This document shows positions 35,378 to 43,206 of a DNA stretch of 64,000 bases, in pieces; within the stretch, counting starts at the first letter, position 1; each line of letters begins with the position of its first letter. Origin of the DNA: a virus; IMG/VR virus record IMGVR_UViG_3300046787_000675, positions 62,001 to 126,000 of that record. One strand, given 5' to 3'. Under the pieces are notes generated by a model. That model had not been told where the DNA came from, made no database searches, and was given only the letters and a program-made list of their open reading frames with translations. The position numbers and the translations under genes were made by a program.

Positions 35378-35541
35378 CTCAGTGTTTGACCTCGATTATC
35401 CGGACTATCAACAGGGTCTGTTACCTTCTTTTTTTCGACAGGTCTAGAGTGGGAATATAACCTCCCGGTAATAAACCTAGATTTTTCGTGAAAGAAGTGC
35501 ATGTCTTGTTTTTTTCGTCGTAGATAAGGGTCATTCCTCAT
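35374..35541 (-). CDS. Small basic protein, first gene of leftward operon (55 aa)
   Basis: The frame from ATG 35541 to TGA 35374 is preceded by GGAG at good spacing, and its stop overlaps the next start (ATGA), which argues that it is translated. The product is strongly basic at the start (YLRRKKQ, then FHEKSRFITGR) and lacks hydrophobic segments. As the first gene after the control region it could be an early regulator, but this is only position-based. Confidence 0.55.
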   Translation of the reverse strand: MRNDPYLRRKKQDMHFFHEKSRFITGRLYSHSRPVEKKKVTDPVDSPDNRGQTLR

Positions 35542-35758
35542 TTTATTTCTCCATATTTTTCCTCTTTAACTTAATGTTTTTTTATTATAAGTCAACGCTA
35601 CTATTTTGTGCTAAAAATAGGCGTTTTTACTGCTTTTGTGCCACAGCTAAGGCATACGCATTATATTATGACATAAATTTGGCAAAAATTAAGGGTATTT
35701 TTTGCTATAAGGGGTATATGGCTATATATTAAGGAAAAACAGCAAAAGAGTGGGTTAA
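35542..35758. promoter_or_regulatory. Divergent control region between replication operon and plus-strand genes
   Basis: This 217-base AT-rich gap lies between the leftward replication operon and two rightward genes. It holds a direct repeat TTTTGTGC (35604 and 35634) and an inverted repeat GCAAAAA/TTTTTGC (35682-35688 with 35699-35705). On the minus strand a TTGACT directly followed by TATAAT occurs at about 35585-35596. On the plus strand GGCTATATATTAAGG (about 35722-35736) may serve as a promoter element. It probably contains promoters in both directions and operator sites; an origin cannot be excluded. Confidence 0.5.
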
Positions 35759-36040
35759 ATGTTTGAAAGATTGCAAAAAAAAGCTATAAATTTCACTAAA
35801 GCGATGGTGGAAGCGGAAAAACACTTCAGAGATACAGGCGAAGTACAAGTTAGTCGAGAGGAATACCAAGATAGAGTAAAAATCTGTCAAAGTTGTGATT
35901 TGTACGAGAAATTCGCTAAAGATGAATGCGGTGAATGTCTTTGCTACGTAAAAACACTAAAAGCTTGGGGAGCAGCCTGGCACTGCCCATTATATAAATG
36001 GCCAGGAGATGAATTAAAAATAAATAACGAAAAGGAATGA
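35759..36040 (+). CDS. Zinc-ribbon phage protein (93 aa)
   Basis: The protein has CQSCDLYE (C44, C47), then DECGECLCYV, then CPLYKWPGD near the end, a cysteine pattern recurring in many large-phage small proteins that end in a C-P-x-x-K-W motif. The N-terminal 40 residues form a helix. It likely binds zinc, possibly to contact nucleic acid or proteins. It is one of only three plus-strand genes here and is followed after 3 bases by the next. The ribosome binding site is a weak GAGTGGG. Confidence 0.65.
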   Translation: MFERLQKKAINFTKAMVEAEKHFRDTGEVQVSREEYQDRVKICQSCDLYEKFAKDECGECLCYVKTLKAWGAAWHCPLYKWPGDELKINNEKE

Positions 36041-36043
36041 TAT

Positions 36044-36601
36044 ATGTCTATTCAAAGTAAACAACTAGCTCATGATAGAGCGCAGGACCAAATCGAACAC
36101 ATGTGGGCAGAGGACGGTGTTATACATGTAATTGATAAAAAAGGTACAAGACATATGTACACGGTTAAAGAAGCAGCGCAGAAAGCCGTCCTTATAAATC
36201 AGCAATTGGAAGCAATTGATAAAATACAAAGAAACCCTGCTTTAGCGAGTCAATCTTTAAAGAATCAACTGGATAGAGGTAATGCTTTTGTAACAAAAGT
36301 GATCGAACTGTGTAAGATAGCGAAAAGACAACAACAAAGCTCTAATAAACAAGATAAAACTAGTTTATTGAATAATTTCCTTGAAGGTAAAGATCCTAAC
36401 GGGAATAAAATTAAAATAACCGATGAAGATAAGTTAATAGAGTTATATAAGTCGGAATTCTTTACATTGGATTATAGCGATATACGAGATGTTCTTAGAT
36501 CTAAATCATTGGCGGAAGAACATAAGAAACCTTTCCTAAGCAGAATGCACACCCAGAAGGTAGCAGAAGCTAATAACTTTAAACCGACGTTGATTGTTTA
36601 A
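36044..36601 (+). CDS. Hypothetical protein (185 aa), plus strand
   Basis: ATG at 36044 follows AAAAGGA. The protein is basic, helical and soluble, with HVIDKKGTRHMYTV near the N-terminus and a long Gln/Lys-rich helix in the middle. It runs against the virion operon, and its last 23 bases overlap the end of the convergent 36579-37241 gene. Function is unknown. Confidence 0.65.
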   Translation: MSIQSKQLAHDRAQDQIEHMWAEDGVIHVIDKKGTRHMYTVKEAAQKAVLINQQLEAIDKIQRNPALASQSLKNQLDRGNAFVTKVIELCKIAKRQQQSSNKQDKTSLLNNFLEGKDPNGNKIKITDEDKLIELYKSEFFTLDYSDIRDVLRSKSLAEEHKKPFLSRMHTQKVAEANNFKPTLIV

Positions 36602-37241
36602 TTGAGTCAAGCCACTCGCTTTTTATAGGTAGAGTGGTTAACTGATTCATATATTCGTTTAGAATTCTTTTATTATTATCTTCTAGGGCGTATATCGATT
36701 CTTGCTGCATTTCCCAGAATGTTTTTTCCATTATCTCATCCCCATCGTAGTTATCATAGATCCTATCTATCTCGGGATCTATCGGGACAAATTTCAATAT
36801 TCTGGGAACTTTTTTAATACCTTCTTGTTGAAGAAGAACACCTATGTATGTTTTTATATCGTCGGAGAACTCTTCTGGGTTATAATCGTCCCCTAATAGA
36901 AGACTTACCTCTGTTATTGCCCATAGAATATCGTCCAGGTCTGCAGGTATCCATTCACTACTTAATATAACCCCTCTATTTAATGAGTTAGCTATTGCAG
37001 TAAATGCATAGATGTCTTTGAAGAACATATTGGAGTTTAGAATGGATATACCTGTTAATATTCTATCGAGCATCATATTATTAGGCAAAATACGCATGTC
37101 TTTGCGCAAAGCCATTTCAAATATATCCGCCTCCCAGTCTAAACATTCTGAACCGAACTCCTCGAGGACTAAAGCTAAGGCAGTTGTACAGAATAATTCC
37201 GGGTTATTTAGGATCTCTGCTTTAGATAGTGGTTGACTCAT
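36579..37241 (-). CDS. Acidic hypothetical protein, last gene of virion module (220 aa)
   Basis: The product is acidic, helical and without membrane segments. The gene follows the 37245-38279 gene by 3 bases in what looks like the distal end of the leftward virion operon, and ends convergently with a plus-strand gene. I recognise no family. A virion role is inferred from position only. Confidence 0.65.
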   Translation of the reverse strand: MSQPLSKAEILNNPELFCTTALALVLEEFGSECLDWEADIFEMALRKDMRILPNNMMLDRILTGISILNSNMFFKDIYAFTAIANSLNRGVILSSEWIPADLDDILWAITEVSLLLGDDYNPEEFSDDIKTYIGVLLQQEGIKKVPRILKFVPIDPEIDRIYDNYDGDEIMEKTFWEMQQESIYALEDNNKRILNEYMNQLTTLPIKSEWLDSIKQSTSV

Positions 37242-37244
37242 CGT

Positions 37245-38279
37245 TTACCTTTTAGCAAATGCGTCGATGTATTTTTCCAGCTCTTTTGCAGAGTTTACGG
37301 ATAAAGATTCTATAGCTTCTTTTAAATTAGGGATATCCGTGATTCCAAAGACATCGGATAAGAAGGTTTTTACCTTGTCTTGATTAAATTGACCCAGGCT
37401 AAAGTGTCTACCATTTGCTGTCTTGATAAGATTAGTATTGTATTCATCTATTTCACACATTGCAAATTTATACAGTTTGTGTTCTGGAGGTGTAAATTTA
37501 TCGGAATATTTATGTGTTAAGGAAGCGTGCCTGTCTACAGCGTCCAATGCCGAAGCAATATTCGATATAACATCGGCAGCGATAATACCTGTTTCAGCTG
37601 CAGAGTCCATGGCAACTTTCTCTAACAATAACATAGATTCTACATGTTTAGGGTGGGTGTGTTGGATAGCTACACGGCGTACATTTATCGCTTCTTTAAC
37701 ATCCTTTAGATCAGACACAGCATATCCAGCCGTTTTCTGTAGTGAGATAACTTTATCCCTGCCTAAATCGAAGTTTAACACTGTAGCGGTGGCTAACGCC
37801 TGCTGAGCTACTTCTTTCCTGATATTATATGTGTGATGTCCTGGCGTCAATATATCATTCGCGATCTTTTGTAGATCCTCGATAGTATCAACAGGGATAT
37901 CCGCATATACTTTATCACCGTCTTTATATTTAATGGAGATACCGTTACTTGCTATTTTCTCTAGTCGCTGTGCCGGTTTAAAAGAATCAAACGGCATATT
38001 GTATAGCTCACATACTTCTTTTATTTTATCGACTACTTCCTGTCTTACCTGGACACCTTCCATAGCTTGTTTCTGTATGTAAGATGCGGACAACCATGTG
38101 TCAGCTTTACTGGCAATAGGAAACATACGCAATACGCTATCAGCAAATTGATTTCTGTTAAGTTTATTGATATTGTCTTCATCTGTTAAGGATGCTTCCT
38201 TAACGAAATCTGGCATAGGGTTTTCACTTACTATTTTATAAAAATAGGATTTGTTTTTATCTTTGATGTAATCAATCAT
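37245..38279 (-). CDS. Hypothetical protein, possible virion-associated (344 aa)
   Basis: ATG at 38279 follows AGAGGA. The protein is helical and rich in Ala, Lys and Asp, with a basic/aromatic N-terminus (MIDYIKDKNKSYFYK). It has no recognised catalytic motif. It starts after a 60-base gap with a candidate promoter box, so it may form a separate unit with the 36579-37241 gene. Confidence 0.65.
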   Translation of the reverse strand: MIDYIKDKNKSYFYKIVSENPMPDFVKEASLTDEDNINKLNRNQFADSVLRMFPIASKADTWLSASYIQKQAMEGVQVRQEVVDKIKEVCELYNMPFDSFKPAQRLEKIASNGISIKYKDGDKVYADIPVDTIEDLQKIANDILTPGHHTYNIRKEVAQQALATATVLNFDLGRDKVISLQKTAGYAVSDLKDVKEAINVRRVAIQHTHPKHVESMLLLEKVAMDSAAETGIIAADVISNIASALDAVDRHASLTHKYSDKFTPPEHKLYKFAMCEIDEYNTNLIKTANGRHFSLGQFNQDKVKTFLSDVFGITDIPNLKEAIESLSVNSAKELEKYIDAFAKR

Positions 38280-38339
38280 TTTATGGTCCTCTGTTATTCT
38301 TTTATACTATATAAGAGTTGTCATTTAAATCCAACACCG
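38280..38339 (-). promoter_or_regulatory. Gap with candidate AGTATAAAA promoter box
   Basis: On the minus strand this gap reads AGTATAAAAG at 38299-38308, about 20 bases ahead of the next start codon. The same AGTATAAAA appears in the gap at 42351-42359. Similar TTATAAAA boxes occur before other genes. It could be a phage promoter element read by the phage sigma factor, but no transcription data are available. Confidence 0.3.
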
Positions 38340-41300
38340 CTAAAAATATTTAATAATCAAATCGGACAAATATTGATCTCTCTCGCTATTTGTCAGAACA
38401 CGATTAAATAAAAGTATTTCTGCATAGTCGTATTGTCCGAAGTTAACCCCTATCGGGTCATCGTCCCGGACTAACGCACCGAATGTCAGGGTATCGTGGT
38501 CTACGGCATGGTCGGCTATATCTGTGTATTGTACCGTTTCGCTATTTATACGGAACGAAAGTAAATTACCGTTTAACTTTACATTGAATATATGAAGATT
38601 GTCCCCTACATCTGATGTATCGTTTATAACTTGCGGGATAAATGCCGCTGAGCGAATACTTGCAACGGAACCATTACTTAGATCTGTGTCTCTTGTACTT
38701 ATATATGAGTAAGAGTTGTTATTAGTATATTCCAACCAGTTCATAGCCGGAGTAAACGGCAAGGTACTACTATTTCTAATTACGAGAATAGCCTCCCATG
38801 TATTTCCGTCAAATACTGGAGCAGCACCATTTGCCTGGAAGTATTCGTTTAGACCATAACATCTAAGGGTATCATTCCCATTATACACTGCTGGTATTTG
38901 ATCAGGTCCTCCTACCGTCGTTACTACGTGTCCATTAGGAGATATATCGGTAAAACCGCTATTTCCTTCTATATGTAATGCAAGGGCATTTGGAGAAGAG
39001 ATAAATAAGTCATCAACATCAATTTCACTACCGGTAGTAGAGATGCTCCCAAAAGACGTCCCATCAGATGCGTTTAATGAAATATCAAGAAGTGTATCGT
39101 CGTTAGCTGTCATTTCCAATATCATAACAGCACCGCTTAATATAGCCGGAGACATAACAAATATATCTTTCGGTAGATTCTGATTGTATAATGTTTTTAT
39201 TTCCAGAGAAGTTAATCGTCTGGTGAACATAGATACAAAACACATGCTACCTACAAAATAATCGTCCATGGTTACAGGATTATAACCTATACACAAATCT
39301 GCGGTAGATATTATCGGGGCGGTTATAGTTCCTGTTTCAGTCTGTGTTACAGGTACTTCTATTCCGTCTATGTATATCTTAAAGACGTTGAAAGCATTCC
39401 AATCAACCGCAATACAATGCCATACATTATCGTTAAAGGTATCGTCTGTTGAGTATTCCTTTATTTCAGTATCAGCATCTTGACTTACTCTTGCGTATAT
39501 CTTTCCAAGAGCCATATAAATACTGTAATTATCTACTCCTGCTCCGGACGACATTTTGTTTATCAACTGCATTGTAGCGCTCGATACTGTTTTAATCCAC
39601 ATAACATGGGTTCTGTTACCGTCGCGAATATCAAGTAATACTGTGCTTGGAACAGTTACATAATTATCTACACCGTCAAATAGGAATGTCCCGAACTTTA
39701 AAGTCGACTCAACATTTATAAATGAACCTGTAATAGTTGGTACATTGATAAGTGTCGGGTTATGTTCGTAACCAGAATAATCTTCAAACTCCCTACCTAC
39801 AGCAATACCTGAATTAAGAGGTAGTGCAAGAACATAGTTGTTTCTAAAAGACGTATTATATCGCCATGGCTGTTTTGCTACAGTAGAATTATACAGTGTA
39901 GTTACATTACTTGGAGACAGCGCTGAATTAAATATCATAACTTCTGTCATGGATCCTTCCCATAATCCAGTACCAACATCCATAGCACCTACTAAGACAT
40001 TTGCTGTAGTGTTATGGATATCAGATGTATAAGGTACACTATCTTCTTCTATAGCGTCAACATATAATTTTACATCAGCCCCATCATATGTTCCTACTAA
40101 ATGATACCACGTATTTATTGTCGGTGTAATAGATGATACTGCTTCGGCATCTGCTGTACCTAAACCGTCACTAAATACTCTAAATACAAATGCACCGGCA
40201 ACATGCGCTAAATACCAACCGCGTTGATCACTTGAAGGTAGATGCTTCGAAATAGCATACATTGAACTTAATGTATCTAAATATACCCAACAAGAAACGG
40301 TTATATTATCTGTTATCTGTAAAGGAGTAGGGTTACCCACATCCAGATACTGGTCTACTCCATCTAGATAAAGGGTATTTACAAGTTCCTCTTCCGGAGT
40401 TACAGATTCACTTATACTACTGCCTCCGTCGCTACCTCCTGGCGGTCCTTCAGTAGATTCCCCACTACTACTACCACTACCGCCGCCTCCGCCGCCTCCT
40501 CCGCCGCCTCCATCGGAGGAAGAAGGAGGATCAGGCTCACAAGTAGCACAATCAGGATGGGTATCAGGTCCTTTCAAAATAAATGTAGTTTGTTCGCACG
40601 TAGCTGCGTCACACCAAGCTTGTTCTGTATTATTTGCAGCAGGTCGCTGATAACATCCGCCGTTTTGAAATAATACTGGTCCTGGGTTATAATTCCAGGA
40701 TTTTACAATATATGCCGGCCCAGCTCCTTGTTTACCTGCACAAGCCTGCCATTTAACGTTATAATTCTGTATAGCACGCGCACAATCGCATACAGTAGCG
40801 TGGGCCACTGCTGCGCCGCCTATATTCGGGGGATCTACTGTCCCTTCTAGTAACTCAAAACAGTTACCTAGATATGATATTATTGTTGGTTTACCTAATG
40901 CTGCCCAGTTAGCAAACGTCAGAATGAGGTCAGGTTCGCAATTTTTATATTCTTTAAACTTTATGTTTTTCTCTAGACATAAATCACAAGGTGCTAGAGG
41001 ATCTATATTATCGATACCTCCAAGGTCAATAGTAACATCACTGTAGACATGTGTTTCATCTTCTAGTGTATATTCTACAAAAACATAACAATTACCATTT
41101 ACCCCTTTAAAACTTTGATTTACATTAAGAAATACTGTATTTGGATCGAATATGTATATATCTAAAGGATTTTCGCAGTTATGCCATTTTTGGTTTTTAC
41201 CTATTGTGTCGTCGCACTCAGCACAATTTTCAAAAGAATCAGCAGTAATAACAGTTGGGGGATCGTTTGTTAATTCCTCAGTCCTATAGTAACAAACACC

Positions 41301-41345
41301 TTCTACTTTTATAACATTTCCTAAATTAGGCGCATTTATAGACAT
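38340..41345 (-). CDS. Large LamG-domain tail fibre or adhesin (1001 aa)
   Basis: The N-terminal 275 residues contain cysteine-rich modules of the kind seen in neighbouring genes (G-x-CY, then C-x-x-C). A Gly/Ser-rich hinge with a run of eleven glycines follows. Then come two laminin-G/concanavalin-like domains (about 325-490 with LDGVDQYLDVG and WYHLVGTYDG; about 545-705 with FDGVDNYVTVP and WHCIAVDW) and a third, more divergent lectin-like domain ending at the C-terminus. Such domains bind sugars, so this is a strong receptor-binding or host-adhesion candidate. A clear AAGGA precedes the start. It is the last large gene of the fibre cluster. Confidence 0.78.
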   Translation of the reverse strand: MSINAPNLGNVIKVEGVCYYRTEELTNDPPTVITADSFENCAECDDTIGKNQKWHNCENPLDIYIFDPNTVFLNVNQSFKGVNGNCYVFVEYTLEDETHVYSDVTIDLGGIDNIDPLAPCDLCLEKNIKFKEYKNCEPDLILTFANWAALGKPTIISYLGNCFELLEGTVDPPNIGGAAVAHATVCDCARAIQNYNVKWQACAGKQGAGPAYIVKSWNYNPGPVLFQNGGCYQRPAANNTEQAWCDAATCEQTTFILKGPDTHPDCATCEPDPPSSSDGGGGGGGGGGGSGSSSGESTEGPPGGSDGGSSISESVTPEEELVNTLYLDGVDQYLDVGNPTPLQITDNITVSCWVYLDTLSSMYAISKHLPSSDQRGWYLAHVAGAFVFRVFSDGLGTADAEAVSSITPTINTWYHLVGTYDGADVKLYVDAIEEDSVPYTSDIHNTTANVLVGAMDVGTGLWEGSMTEVMIFNSALSPSNVTTLYNSTVAKQPWRYNTSFRNNYVLALPLNSGIAVGREFEDYSGYEHNPTLINVPTITGSFINVESTLKFGTFLFDGVDNYVTVPSTVLLDIRDGNRTHVMWIKTVSSATMQLINKMSSGAGVDNYSIYMALGKIYARVSQDADTEIKEYSTDDTFNDNVWHCIAVDWNAFNVFKIYIDGIEVPVTQTETGTITAPIISTADLCIGYNPVTMDDYFVGSMCFVSMFTRRLTSLEIKTLYNQNLPKDIFVMSPAILSGAVMILEMTANDDTLLDISLNASDGTSFGSISTTGSEIDVDDLFISSPNALALHIEGNSGFTDISPNGHVVTTVGGPDQIPAVYNGNDTLRCYGLNEYFQANGAAPVFDGNTWEAILVIRNSSTLPFTPAMNWLEYTNNNSYSYISTRDTDLSNGSVASIRSAAFIPQVINDTSDVGDNLHIFNVKLNGNLLSFRINSETVQYTDIADHAVDHDTLTFGALVRDDDPIGVNFGQYDYAEILLFNRVLTNSERDQYLSDLIIKYF

Positions 41346-41351
41346 ATGTAT

Positions 41352-41882
41352 TTATCCTTGAAAAAAATAATCTCTAATACTGTCGTCAGTAAAATGATTA
41401 TAAGTTAGTAATGCAGTATCTGCAGTTTTATTGTTCATTATCTTATTATGTAGTTTAAAGTCTTGGACTACGTAGTTTATAGTTCTATTCATCAGTTCTT
41501 CTGTAGTAAAGATCATCGCGACAGTATCTGCTCTATAAAAGCCCTGATCTGTTGTATTAGGGTCATCGTCATAGACCTCCATATCAGTAACCGAGGCAAT
41601 GGTCTCTAATACCCTATTTGGATAAATTGTAAATTCAGGGACTACTTCGTATTCTGGTAAAGGAGGCATGACAGATATAGGATCCGGTAAAGATCCGCAC
41701 GGAACATATCTACCTACACGTTGTCGAGGTATACAGTTTTCCGGGGCGCGACATAGTAGGTCGTCTTGACATACAAATATTTTTAGATCCGATGTCTCTC
41801 CGTCATAACTGTGTTCTGTCTTAAATACAGCTAGAAAACTATATTCGTGTAATTCATATATTCTGTATATCTTTAATTGCAT
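41352..41882 (-). CDS. Hypothetical fibre-cluster protein (176 aa)
   Basis: The product has three cysteines near residues 38-55 and several beta-strand-like segments. It overlaps the upstream gene by one base and precedes the LamG protein gene by 6 bases. Probably a virion component from context; no family is recognised. Confidence 0.6.
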   Translation of the reverse strand: MQLKIYRIYELHEYSFLAVFKTEHSYDGETSDLKIFVCQDDLLCRAPENCIPRQRVGRYVPCGSLPDPISVMPPLPEYEVVPEFTIYPNRVLETIASVTDMEVYDDDPNTTDQGFYRADTVAMIFTTEELMNRTINYVVQDFKLHNKIMNNKTADTALLTYNHFTDDSIRDYFFQG

Positions 41883-42292
41883 TAGCAGCCATCTCCCGGT
41901 ACTATTTCTAGATTTGTAGGGGGGATGTTATTCAGACGAGTTATATCTGCTATTAAGATAGTAATTTGCTGTTCCATTAGTTTCCATGTATCTTCTAAAA
42001 ATGATCTAGATGTATGAACTATATCGATGTAATGTTTTCGGAAAAAAGGATTTTCAACGGAAGGATAGTCTTTAGGGAACGCTATTAATTCCTGGTACGA
42101 CGCGATATTTACAAAGATAGCATTTTCTTTACCTTCTTTATATAACGGGACTCCAGGATACATTTGGTAGACGAATATCTCGCCAGGTATATTATTCGTT
42201 GTTTCTTGTACCCATACCTTTAGCCGCCATCGCTTAGGGCCTTGTGTAGTTGATACAAATTCTTTACTTACTTTAAAAAAACTATTACTCAT
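41882..42292 (-). CDS. Hypothetical fibre-cluster protein (136 aa)
   Basis: ATG at 42292 has GGAAAATA and AAGGA upstream. The N-terminal half is beta-rich with Trp-containing strands (RWRLKVWVQ); the C-terminal third is a coiled-coil-like helix. It is coupled to the next gene by a one-base overlap. Probably a virion accessory protein; no family is recognised. Confidence 0.6.
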   Translation of the reverse strand: MSNSFFKVSKEFVSTTQGPKRWRLKVWVQETTNNIPGEIFVYQMYPGVPLYKEGKENAIFVNIASYQELIAFPKDYPSVENPFFRKHYIDIVHTSRSFLEDTWKLMEQQITILIADITRLNNIPPTNLEIVPGDGC

Positions 42293-42368
42293 TATTTTCC
42301 GTCTATCCTTTTTATAACTATACTGTCAGTAACTCTACTTGCCTACTTTATTTTATACTACATCCTTA
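42293..42368 (-). promoter_or_regulatory. Gap with AGTATAAAA-like promoter candidates
   Basis: The minus strand of this gap contains AGTATAAAA (42351-42359) and, closer to the start, TTATAAAAAGGA. The first matches the box at 38299-38308. Both may mark a promoter within the late cluster. Confidence 0.3.
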
Positions 42369-43097
42369 CTAACTTACAACAAACGGGTTTGCAATTATAT
42401 ATGTATTGTCCGGTGAAGGAGAACAGATAAAACCTGCACTAACTATACCACTTGGTATTGCCGTCCATGTACCTATCGGGTCCAGTCCTTCTATATAGGA
42501 CAATGCTCCACCGAATGAATATTCCCATCTACATAATGTTTCATTAAAAGTTATCTCTGTGTATACTCCTGCTGTAGACCTTGTCCCGCATAAAGACCCG
42601 GAACCATCATAATCATTAATATTTCTGCTTAATGTTCCTCCGTATGTATTCAATGCAGTATTGGTTAATGTACCGGAAAGAATTTGTATTTCTCTAGGAA
42701 CATTAGCTGCTGTTCTGTATTGTATTTCGAAAGATATAGATAAACTACTTGGATATGTTACTATACCACAGTTACAGGTACAATCATCCTCAGTAAAATC
42801 CTCAATAAAAATTGTAGGTACCACTATTGACTCCTCTATAAATTTATAACAATCTCCGGCTAAAGGATATGTTATAAATTCTGCAGTCGTATCAAGTGTA
42901 ACATAGATTACAGTTTCCGGAAAACCGCATAATATATACTTTCTAGATAATATAGAATCAGCACAACATGATTCACAGGTATTGAACTCCCCCTGAAAAG
43001 TACCGGTATCCGGTGGACCTGCAGCCACAGTTGTTCTCTGATAACAGACACCATCTACACGTATAAATGCACCTAGATCTGGAAACACTTTAGGCAT
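42369..43097 (-). CDS. Cysteine-rich module virion protein (242 aa)
   Basis: The N-terminus has a module shared with the 38340, 43207 and 47691 genes: V-x-G-x-CY, about 25 residues, CESCC, then a strand and another CYKF followed by DDCTCNC. The rest is beta-rich, with two more cysteines. Paired cysteines suggest disulfides or metal binding in a protein exposed on the particle. The gene lies in the fibre cluster. The ribosome binding site is weak (GAAGAGAG). Confidence 0.6.
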   Translation of the reverse strand: MPKVFPDLGAFIRVDGVCYQRTTVAAGPPDTGTFQGEFNTCESCCADSILSRKYILCGFPETVIYVTLDTTAEFITYPLAGDCYKFIEESIVVPTIFIEDFTEDDCTCNCGIVTYPSSLSISFEIQYRTAANVPREIQILSGTLTNTALNTYGGTLSRNINDYDGSGSLCGTRSTAGVYTEITFNETLCRWEYSFGGALSYIEGLDPIGTWTAIPSGIVSAGFICSPSPDNTYIIANPFVVS

Positions 43098-43206
43098 ATT
43101 GAGTAAACTCTCTTCATTGTTTTAATTATATAATATAGTTCAACAGCAAATAATAAACTATAACCGTATAAATACTTTTTAAATATAACATTTTAATTCA
43201 TCTTTA
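43098..43206 (-). promoter_or_regulatory. AT-rich gap, possible promoter
   Basis: This 109-base gap reads on the minus strand TTGAAC followed by TATATTATATAATT, and further upstream TATTTATACGG. A promoter for the 42369-43097 gene is plausible. I see no hairpin terminator and no small gene in it. Confidence 0.3.
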
